The position numbers were made by a program, and so were the translations under genes. A stretch of 64,000 nt of DNA from Manis javanica (taxonomy: Eukaryota > Chordata > Mammalia > Pholidota > Manidae): positions 181,114,351-181,178,350 of the forward strand of contig NC_133156.1 in assembly GCF_040802235.1 (NCBI RefSeq). Reading direction: 5' to 3'. The notes below the pieces were generated by a model. The model was not told the origin of the DNA. It was given only the letters and a program-made list of their open reading frames with translations, and searched no databases. How positions within the stretch are numbered: position 1 is the stretch's first letter; each line of letters opens with the position of its first letter. Below are positions 42,675 to 52,737 of the stretch, one piece after another.

Positions 42675-44375
42675 AATATTTAGTGAGCAGCTGTTAGGCT
42701 TTGAGAAATTGAGTTGGGTATTTTGTCTTATTTGATTTTAACAGCCACTTTGTAGGCTAGGTAATACATTTACCTTGTATAGATGAGGAAATTAAAATTC
42801 TGCAAGGCTAGAAAACATAGGCAAAAATCTCTTGAATATAAACATGAGCAACTTTTTCCTGAACGCATCTCCTTGAGCAAGCGAAACAAAAGCAAAAATG
42901 AACAAATGGGACTACATCAAGCTAAAAAGCTTCTGTACAGCAAAGGACACCATCAGCAGAACAAAAAGGCATCCTACAGTATGGGAGAATATATTAAATG
43001 ACATATCCAACAAGGGGTTAACATCCAAAATATATAAAGAACTCACAAGCCTCAACACCCAAAAAGCAAACAACCCTATTAAAAAATGGGCAGAGGATAT
43101 GAACAGACACTTCTCCAAAGAAGAAATTCAGATGGCCCGCAGGCACATGAAAAGATGCTCCACATCGCTAATTATCAGGGAAATGCAAATTAAAACCACA
43201 ATGAGATATCACCTCACACCAGTTAGGATGGCCAACATCAAAAAGACTAGGAACAACAAATGCTGGCGAGGATGCGGAGAAAGGGGAACCCTCCTACACT
43301 GCTCATGGGAATGTAAACTAGTTCAACCATTGTGGAAAGCAGTATGGAGGTTCCTCAGAAAACAAAAATAGAAATACCATTTGACCCAGGAATTCCACTC
43401 CTAGGAATTTACCCTAAGAATGTAGGATCCCAGTTTCAAAAAGACATATGCACCTCTATGTTTATTACAGCACTATTTACAATAGCCAACATATGGAAGC
43501 AACCTAAGTGTCCATCAGTATATGAATGGATAAGAAGATGTGGTATATATACACAATGGAATATTATTCAGCCACAAGAAGAAAACAAATCCTACTATTT
43601 GCAACAACATGGATGGAGCTAGAGGGTATTATGCTCAGTGAAATAAGCCAGGCGGAGAAAGACAAGTATGAGATGATTTCACTCATCTGTGGAGCATAAG
43701 AACAAAGCAAAAACTGAAGGAACAAAACAGCAGCAGACTCACAGAAGCCAAGAATGGACTAACAGTTACCAAAGGGAACGAGATTGGGGAGGGTGGGTGG
43801 GAAGGGAGGGAGAAGGGAAATAAGGGGCATTACAATTAGCACACATAACATAGAGAGGGCATGGGGAAGGCAGTATAGCACGGAGAAGACAAGTAGTGAC
43901 TCTATAGCATCTTACTAGGCTGATGGACAATGACTGTAATGGGGTATGTGGTGGGGACTCGATAATGGGGGGAATCTAGTAACCACAATGTTGCCGATGT
44001 GACTTTATATTAATGATACCAAAATAAAAAAAATTGTTAAAAGTGCAAATTAATCTACACAGAGAGAAAATAGCTTAGTGGTTGCCTGTGGTTGGAGCGG
44101 TGGGATGGTGCAGGAAAGAGAGATTACAAAGGGCATTATATTAATGTGGTGATGGTTTCATGGGTGAATATGAATGTTAAAACTTAGTAAACTGTACACC
44201 TTAAATAAGTGCAGTTTCTTGTATGTCAGTTATACCCTAATAAAGCTGTCAACAAAATATAAAAAAATAAAACTCTGCGAGGCTAATTAACAGTGGTCAA
44301 GATCACTCAGCTGGTAAACAGAAAAGCTAGGGTTTGATACAAGCTTTGCTCTGCATCAGACTGTTTCTTTCACTT
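42675..44375 (-). repeat. MIR SINE interrupted by L1 copy A
   Basis: The two halves 42675-42810 and 44286-44375 form one reverse MIR (TAGATGAGGAAATTAAAATT on the left; AGATCACTCAGCTGGTAAAC on the right). The insertion splits the element at AAAATTCTGCAAGGCTA. That string is repeated as AAAACTCTGCGAGGCTA after the insert. Confidence 0.75.
42811..44268 (+). mobile_element. L1 LINE copy A, 5'-truncated, with extra 3' sequence
   Basis: LINE-1 retrotransposon truncated within ORF2. The ORF2 C-terminal region is read in 42898-43371 (frame with [15 protein letters not shown], and the CX-rich [18 protein letters not shown]). The 3' UTR carries GCTGATGGACAATGACTGTA and ends near 44040 in an A-rich tail. 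It then continues into about 228 bp of a different, older L1 3' UTR (44041-44268) with its own AATAAA and tail. A 17-bp target-site duplication (42794-42810 and 44269-44285, two mismatches) encloses the whole unit. A stop after KQK and a frame change break ORF2. Confidence 0.85.
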
Positions 44376-44379
44376 AACC

Positions 44380-45164
44380 TCCTGAGTCTTAGTTTACTTT
44401 TTCGTAGGGCTACATACTGTCTCTATCTTTTGTAACTTTGATGTTCTTTGATTTCAGTGTAAATATTTAAATGTAATGTCCTGTTCTCTCATCATCATCC
44501 ATTTCACTGAGTGCTAGCAGACCATTTCTTAATTTGTGTTATCTGTCTTGAAGATTTATTTCAGTCAGATATGCCAATCTCTATTTGAGTTGGCTTAACA
44601 TGCCATATCACATTATTTAGTTTTACATTTGTTGTATTTGCAAAATAAAGTTAAATATTACAGAATTTGACTCTTGCAGTCTAAAGCTACAGGTACCCTT
44701 TGCTGAAAGTAGGCATGTAGGCATTTTCTGCCCCCTCCATTTAGGAGATATCATCCCAGAAGGGTGGTCCTCATGTTTGTTTTCCCAAAGGGTGAAGGGT
44801 TAGAAATGCATACAGCCTTTTGCCAAACTCCTCATCATTACTGCTGTCACTGTCAAACAGCAATCATAAGATGAACATATTTATCAATGGGCCTCTTAAG
44901 ATCATTGCTGTGTTTAGGAGAAGAATTAAAAATATTGACTAATTTATTTATTAGTAGGCAAAAGTGATAGTTAATATTTCATATTAAAATTTTAAAGGAA
45001 AAGACTAAAAGAATAGAAATACAATCCCTAGCTTCCAAGGCAGCAAAAGTTTTTTAAAAGAGGAACAGGTGTATGTGAAAATTTTTACCAAAAGTCAAGA
45101 AAGTAGAAAACAGAAATTTTTAAAGAATGATAAACATAAAATATATCAGGGATGGCAGAAAAAA
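44380..45164. other. AT-rich intergenic DNA between L1 insertions
   Basis: No gene is visible. The sequence is AT-rich and may be an unrecognised old repeat. Confidence 0.4.
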
Positions 45165-45452
45165 TGTCCAAATAGATAAGCATTCACACTACAACATAAA
45201 GACAGAGACCCTTAGCCTGCATTTAATTGAGATGAATGTTTCTAACCAGAAGGGGAAGGAAGGCCAGGATAACTTTCCCAACTTCATGATTCTTGAGTTT
45301 GCTCTGTAGATGTTTTTATGAAGGGCTAAAAAGAGAGTGAGACAGAGAGAATGTTGTTCCCACAATCTCTGCCTGAAGAATCTACTAGAGAAAGAACTTC
45401 AGACAACCGAAATGACAGAATAGAAAGAAGCATAAAGAATAGTAGCAGTAAG
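45165..45452 (+). repeat. Old L1M-like remnant
   Basis: The string GCCTGAAGAATCTACTAGAG and the following AAGAACTTCAGACAACCGAA resemble the ORF1-end/spacer region of old mammalian L1 elements. It is the target into which younger L1s inserted. Confidence 0.35.
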
Positions 45453-45563
45453 TGATGGACAGTGACTGTAATGGGGATTGTGGGAGGGACTTGGTGAAGG
45501 GGGGAGCCTAGTAAATATAATGATCTGCATGTAATTGTAGATTAATGATAACAACAACAAAAA
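45453..45563 (+). mobile_element. L1 3' UTR micro-insertion (copy E)
   Basis: A 111-bp piece consisting only of the family 3' UTR, beginning TGATGGACAGTGACTGTAAT and ending in an AACAACAACAAAAA tail. It is flanked by an 18-bp target-site duplication (45435-45452 and 45564-45581) with one mismatch. Confidence 0.8.
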
Positions 45564-45590
45564 AAGAATGGTAGCAGTAAGAGTCAGTGA

Positions 45591-48588
45591 AGGCAGAAGC
45601 TGGTTCTTCAAGAAAATAAACAAAATAGATAAAACCCTAGCCAGACTTATCAAGAAAAAAAGAGAGTCTACACATATAAACAGAAACAGAAATGAGAAAG
45701 GAAAAATCACTGCAGACACCACAGAAATACAAAGAATTATGATAGAATACTATGAAAAATTCTATGCTAACAAACTGGATAACCTAGAAGAAATGGACAA
45801 CTTTGTAGAAAAATACAACCTTCCAAGGCTGACCCAGGAAGAAACAGAAAATCTGAATATAGCAATTACCAGCAAGGAAATTGAATGGGTAATCAAAAAA
45901 CTACCTAAGAACAAAATCCCTGGACCAGATGGTTTCACTGCTGAATTTTATTAAACATTTAGGAAGACCTAATATCCATCCTCCTTAAAGTTTTCCAAAA
46001 AGTAGAAGAATAGTGAATACTCACAAACTCATTCTACAAGGCCAGCATCACTCTAATACCAAAACCAGGCAAATATACCACAAAGAAAAGAAAACTACAG
46101 ACCAATATTCCTGATGAATAAAGATGCAAAAATACTCAAAAAATATTAGCAAACCAAATTCAAAAATACATCAAAAAGATCATCCATCATGATCAAGTAG
46201 GATTTATTCCAGAAATGCAAGGATGGTCAAACATTCGAAAATCCGTCAACATCATCCACCACATCAACAAAAAGAAGGACAGAAACCACATGATCATCTC
46301 CATAGATGCTGAAAAAGCATCTGACAGAATTCAATTCATGATAAAAACTCTCAACAAAATAGGTATAGAGGGCAAGTACCTCACCATAGTAAAGGCTGTA
46401 TATAACAAAGCCATAGACAACATCATATTTAACAACGAGAAGCTGAAAGCTTTTCCTTTAAGATTGGGAACAAGACAAGGATGCCCACTCTCCCCACTTT
46501 TATTCAACATAGTTCTGGAGGTCCAAGACATGGCAATCAGACAACTCAAAGAAAAACAGGCATCCAGATTGGCAAGGAAGAAGTTAAACTGTCCCTGTTT
46601 GCAGATGACATGATATTGTGCATAAAAATCCCTAAAGAATCCACTCCAAGACTGCTAGATCTAATATCTGAATTCAGCAAAGTTGCAGGATATAAAATTA
46701 ATACACAGAAATCTGTTGCATTCCTATACACTAACAATGAACTAGCAGAAAGAGAAATCAGGAAAACAATTCCATTCACAATTGCATCAAAAAGAATAAA
46801 ATACCTAGGAATAAACCTAACCAAGGAAATGAAAGACCTATACTCTGAAAACTACAAGACACTCATGAGAGAAATTTAAAAGATACCAATAAATGGAAAC
46901 ACATCTCATGCTCATGGATAGGAAGAATTAATATTGTCAAAATGGCCACCCTGCCTAAAGCAATCTACAGATTAAATGCAATCCCTATCAAAATACCAAT
47001 AGCATTCTTCAATGAACTAGAGCAAATCACTCTAAAATTCATATGGAACCACAAAAGACCCCAAATAGCCAAAGCAATCCTGATAAGGAAGAATAAAGCC
47101 GGCAGGGGGAGGGGGATTACACTTCCTGGCTTCAAGCTCTACTACAAAGCCATGGTAATCAAGATAATTTGGTACTAGCACAAGAACAGACCCATAGACC
47201 AATGAAACAGACTAGAGAGCCCAGATATAAACCCAAGCATATATGGTCAATTAATATATGATAAATAAGCCATGGATATACATACACAAAAGTAAACTCA
47301 AAATGGATCAAAGACCTGAATGTAAGTCATGAAACCATAAAACTCTTAGAAGAAAACATAAGCAAAAATCTCTTGAATATATAAACATTAGCAACTTTTT
47401 CCTGAACGCATCTCCTTGAGCAAGCGAAACAAAAGCAAAAATGAACAAATGGGACTACATCAAGCTAAAAAGCTTCTGTACAGCAAAGGACACCATCAGC
47501 AGAACAAAAAGGCATCCTACAGTATGGGAGAATATATTAAATGACATATCCAACAAGGGGTTAACATCCAAAATATATAAAGAACTCACAAGCCTCAACA
47601 CCCAAAAAGCAAACAACCCTATTAAAAAATGGGCAGAGGATATGAACAGACACTTCTCCAAAGAAGAAATTCAGATGGCCCGCAGGCACATGAAAAGATG
47701 CTCCACATCGCTAATTATCAGGGAAATGCAAATTAAAACCACAATGAGATATCACCTCACACCAGTTAGGATGGCCAACATCAAAAAGACTAGGAACAAC
47801 AAATGCTGGCGAGGATGCGGAGAAAGGGGAACCCTCCTACACTGCTCATGGGAATGTAAACTAGTTCAACCATTGTGGAAAGCAGTATGGAGGTTCCTCA
47901 GAAAACAAAAATAGAAATACCATTTGACCCAGGAATTCCACTCCTAGGAATTTACCCTAAGAATGTAGGATCCCAGTTTCAAAAAGACATATGCACCTCT
48001 ATGTTTATTACAGCACTATTTACAATAGCCAACATATGGAAGCAACCTAAGTGTCCATCAGTATATGAATGGATAAGAAGATGTGGTACATATACACAAT
48101 GGAATACTATTCAGCTATAAAAAAGAAACAAATCCTACTATTTGCAACAAAATGGGTGGAGCTAGAGGGTATTATGCTCAGTGAAATAAGTCATGCAGAT
48201 AAAGACAAATACCAAATGATTTCCCTCATTTGTGGAGTATATCAATGAAGCAAAACTGAAGGAACAAAATAGCAGCAGACTCACAGATTCCAAGAATGTA
48301 CTAGTGGTTACCAAGGGGGAGGGATGGGTGAGGGCGGGTGTGGATGGAGGGAAAAGGGGATTGTGGTGTATCATGATTGTTGCACATGGTGTGTGTGGGG
48401 TCACGGGGAAGACGGTATAGCTCAGAGAAGACAAATAGGGACTCTGTTGCATCTTAGTACACTGATGGACAGTGATGGCAATGGGGTGTGGGGGAGGACT
48501 TGATAATAAGGGTGAGTGTAATAACCACATTGTTTTTCTTCTGAAAACTTTATGAGTGTATATCAATAATACCTTAATGAAAAAAAAA
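45591..48588 (+). mobile_element. L1 LINE copy B, about 3 kb, 5'-truncated, ORF2 broken
   Basis: LINE-1 carrying most of ORF2. The reverse-transcriptase part has [11 protein letters not shown] (near 45600), [13 protein letters not shown] (ending 45952), [14 protein letters not shown] (about 46470-46510), and the catalytic [10 protein letters not shown] (about 46590-46620). The C-terminal cysteine segment is at 47790-47860. The reading frame is broken in several places (pieces 45568-45954, 46215-46613, 46481-46879, 46942-47178, 47441-47914, 47875-48120), so it cannot make full ORF2p. The 3' UTR carries CTGATGGACAGTGATGGCAA and ends in poly(A) at about 48580-48589. ORF1 and the 5' UTR are missing. 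The left boundary is approximate. Confidence 0.85.
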
Positions 48589-49030
48589 AGAATAGTGGCA
48601 GTGATCATCAGTGGCCCCAACATCACTAACAGAAAGAACTAGAAATGATGTGCCTGCTTATGGAAGTATACAACTTTATCTATGAAGTTTTCTTGTAAAA
48701 CAAAAAAAATCAAACTTGAATCTGATCATATCTTTAGATCTAACTACTAATTCACAGGAAATACAGTGGCCAGAGCAACATGTTAAATAATACCTCAGGG
48801 ATGCAAGCAGCAAAATCCAGACTATGAGACACTCTATAGGCATACCATCTGTCTTCATAAATAAATAGAAAAAAAACATGAAGAGAGAACATACAGGTTA
48901 AAAGAGTCATAAGAGACATACTAACCACTTGCAATGATTGGACCTTATTAAGAGCCAAATAAATTGTATATGTACATAGGAAATAATTAAGGAAATTTAA
49001 ATACTGGATATTGGATGATATGAAATATCA
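48589..49030 (+). repeat. Older L1M-like 3' region, left part
   Basis: Sequence such as GATTGGACCTTATTAAGAGC and GAAATTTAAATACTGGATAT resembles the 3' UTR of an old mammalian L1-type repeat. It is continued after copy C at 50533-50830, so copy C interrupts it. Confidence 0.45.
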
Positions 49031-49040
49031 GTGTATTTTT

Positions 49041-50532
49041 TCATTAAAGTATCATTGATATACAATCTTATGTTGGTTTCAAATGTACAACACAGTGGTT
49101 TAATAGTTACCCATATTATTAAATCCTCACCTGCTCCTGTGCAGTTACTATCTATCTATGTAGTAAGAGTTACAGAGTCATTAACTGTATTCTGCATACT
49201 GTATACTACTGTCCCCATGACCAACTTATATTGTGATTGCAAATTATTGTACCCCTTTATCTCCTCCACCCTCCCCGCCACCCCACCCCACCCCCTCCCT
49301 CTTGGTAACCACTAGTCACTTCTCAGTGTCTCTGAGTCTACTGCTACTTTGTTCCTTCTGTTTTGCTTTGTTTTTATACTCCACAAATAAGTGAAATCAT
49401 ATGGTATTTGTCTTATTCCACTTGGCTTATTTCACTGAGCAAAATACCCTCTAAATCCATCCATGTTGTTGCAAATGGCAGGATTTCTTTTCTTTTTATG
49501 GCTGAGTAATATTCCATTGTGTATATGTACTGCATCTTATTTATCCATTCATCTGTTGATGGACACTTAGGTTGCTTCTATATCTTGGCTATTGCAAATA
49601 ATGCAACGATAAATATAGGGGTGCACATGTCCTTTTGAATCAGGGATTTTATTTCCTTTAGGTAAATTCCTAGGAGTGGAATTCCTGCGTCAAGTGGTAT
49701 TTCTATTTTTAGTTTTTTGAGGAATCTCCATGTTGCTTTTCATAATGGTTGCACCAATCTACACTCCCACCAACAGTGCAGGAGGGTTCCCATTTCTCTG
49801 CATCCTTGCCAGCATTTGTTATTTCTCATCTTTTGGATAGTGGCCATCCTAACTGGTGTGAGGTGATATCTCACTGAGGTTTTAATTTGCATTTCCCTAA
49901 TCATTAGCGATGTGGAGCATCTTTTCATGTGCCTGTTGGCCCTCTGTATTTCTTCATTGGAGAAGTATCTGTTCAGGTCCTCCACCCATTTATTAATTGG
50001 GTTATTTGTTTTTTGGGTGTTGAGGCATATGAGTTCTTTATATTATTTTGGGTGTTAACCTGTTAGCTCTTTATCAGATGAGTCATTCACAAATACATTC
50101 TCCCATATTGTAGGATGCCTTTTTGGTCTGCTGATGGTGTCCTATGCTGTACAGAAGCTTTTTAGTTTGATGTAGTCTGAGTTGTTCACTTTTTATTTTG
50201 TTTCCCTTGTCTGAGATGTGTCCAGGAAAAAATTACTCATGCTTGTATTCAAGAATTATTTGCCTATGTTTCTTCTAAGAGTTTTATGGTTTCATGACTT
50301 ACATTCAGGTCTTTAATCCATTTCGAGTTTACTGTTGTGTATGGACTTAGACAATGATCTAGTTTCAGTCTCTAACATATAGTTGTCCAGTTTTCCTAAC
50401 ACCAGATGTTGAAGAGATTGTCTTTTCCCCATTGTATATTCTTGGCTCCTTTATCATATATTAATTGACCATATATGCTTGGGTTTATATCTGGGCTCTC
50501 TGTTCTTGGCCAGTACCAAATTGTTTTGATTT
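49041..50532 (-). mobile_element. L1 LINE copy C, 5'-truncated, inverted relative to A and B
   Basis: A minus-strand L1. Its ORF2 C-terminal piece at 49985-49740 reads [18 protein letters not shown] and ECRLVQPL, homologous to copies A and B but diverged. The 3' UTR runs to the poly(T) at 49035-49041 on the plus strand and contains a C/CA-rich tract at 49260-49300. The candidate target-site duplication is AGTGTATTTTT (49030-49040) and AGTGTAATTTTT (50533-50544). ORF2 is broken and 5' sequence is missing. Confidence 0.8.
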
Positions 50533-50830
50533 AGTGTAATTTTTAAGGTGTTATAATGGTATTTTTTTTAAAGCACATGATGGTATTCTTAAGATGTTTA
50601 TATATATATATATATATACTGTGTCCTTATATTTTAGAAAAACTTACAAAACTATTTATACATGAATATATATAATGTCAAAATTTGCTTCAAAATAATC
50701 TAGGGTGGGGACTGGCCACCATAAGATTGGCCATGAGTTGAACATTGTTGAAGTTGATTGATGAGTGCATAGGGTTCCATTGTAGTATTCTTTCTGTTTT
50801 TGTTTATATTTAAAATTTTCTATAAGGAGA
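50533..50830 (+). repeat. Older L1M-like 3' region, right part, with (TA)n
   Basis: This continues the element left of copy C: GGTGTTATAATGGTATTTTT, TTGCTTCAAAATAATCTAGG, AGATTGGCCATGAGTTGAAC. A (TA)n microsatellite lies at about 50598-50618. Confidence 0.5.
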
Positions 50831-50929
50831 AGTAACAATAAAAGAAAAGAGTGGTAAAAATGAATTATAGCCAAGTTAAGTAGGTAGAGAAAAAAACAAC
50901 AAGGAAAGTTAGATAAAATGGAAGAAAAT

Positions 50930-52735
50930 AAAAAATACAGATAAGAACAAAAAAGTAAGGAAATAGAAAAAATATATAGTTGATAGAAAAAGATGGTACA
51001 GCTGAGAAAACCAACAAAATCCAAAACAGTTCTTTGGAAAGGATAGTAGAATAAACAAACCACAGTCAAGACTTATCCAGAGTAAAAAGAGAAAAGGCAT
51101 AATAAACATTATTAGGAATGATGACAGAGCAAGGCTAGAAATAAAATAGAGATAGTTCCATTCCTAGGAATTATCATGTCATGACTAACATGGTCAATAC
51201 ATTTGAAAACTTAAATAAAGTAAATAGTTTCCTAGAAAAATATAAATTGTTAAAATTGACTTTAGAAAATAGAAAACAATATATCACTAACAATTAATTG
51301 GTAATCAAAATTTTATGAATCATATCCCCCATCCCAGAAAAGACACACAGTCCCAATAGTTTTAATAAAACAAGTAATCTTGATTTTATACTGTTTCAGT
51401 GAGTTGAAAAAAAGGAAAGGTACCCAAATCATTTTTGAGGCTAATGTAACCTTGATATCCAAACCAAAAAAAAGATAGTTTTAAGAGACAAAAGCGTAAG
51501 TCAATTATCCTTATGGTGCTAAATTGCTGAGATGCCAAGTAAAATATTAGTAAATCAGATTTGGCAGTGTATATGAAAATAATAATTAATCATGATCAAG
51601 TAGAGTTTGTCCAACATCATTGAATCTATTAAAGAGTTCACCATATAAGAGGTTAAAGAAAAATATGTAATACTTTTAATAGATGCAGAAGAGACATTTG
51701 ATAAAGTTCTACAATCATTTTTAAAAAGGTAAACTTTTAGTAAACTTAAGGGTAAAATGTCATCATCGAAGTAATATTCCATATAAACAGATTGAAGAAA
51801 ACTATGTAATCTTAATAGGTACAGAAAAAAACTTTTATAAAATTTAACATTTATTCATTTAAAAAGCATACCTTTCTCCAAACTAAAAAGTTGAAGGTAG
51901 TCATAAAAAAACCTAGCAAGAATTATATTTAAAAATGAGACTTCAGAAGCAGTCTCAATTAAAGTCAGGAATAAGACATGCATATCTGTTTTCATAGTGT
52001 CTATCTATCATTGTACTAGCCAATGCTATAAGACACAAAAAGAAAGATATAAGAATAGGGAAGGAAGAGAGGAAACTACTCCTATTTGTTGACAATATGA
52101 TTATCTACAGGGAAAATTCAAGCAAATCTGCAGAGAAACTACTAGAATTAATTAGGAAATTTAGTAATTGATATTTAGTAAGGTTGCTGGATATGTGATC
52201 AATATATAAATATTAGTAAGGGTAAATATTAGCAAATCTAATAGACAAATATATCTTATTAATAACTGCAACATAAACTATAAGACATATAAGAAATAAA
52301 CTTGAGATGTGAGAAATGTTTAAAGAGAAAATTAGAAAATGGTATTGAAAGACAAAGACCTGAATAAATGGGAAGACAACATGAAATTTTTTTCTGCTCA
52401 TGGACTACTCAAAACTGTGGCTAGGTTAGTTTATTATAAATATGGAAAGAGAAAAAAGGAGATTCTTACCTCACAACACACACAAAACTAATTTAGAAGG
52501 GGTTTTAAAACCTAAATGTAAAAAATAAAATTTCAAGTTTTTTGGGAAGAAAATATAGGCCCTTAAGACCTTCCTTATGACCTTAGGATAAGGAAGAATT
52601 ACTTAAACACAGGAAACACACTCCATAACCTTTTTTACATTCAAATTTAGAACTTCTGGACCATAAAAGACACCCATAGACAAAGATAAAAAATAAGTAA
52701 CAAACTGGGAGAATATATTTATGATTCACAGAGCT
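50930..52735 (+). repeat. Ancient L1M ORF2 remnant
   Basis: Heavily decayed L1 ORF2 in sense orientation. Recognisable relics are a YEKF/LENK-type region around 51180-51260, ATTAATCATGATCAAGTAGA (51583-51602), AATAGATGCAGAAGAGACAT (51679-51698), and CTATTTGTTGACAATATGAT (the FADDM box, 52082-52101). No frame longer than a few dozen codons survives. Confidence 0.65.
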
Positions 52736-52737
52736 AA

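Noticed and set aside
42811-48588. Active, protein-coding L1
   Set aside because: All copies lack ORF1 and the 5' UTR, and ORF2 is broken in several places.
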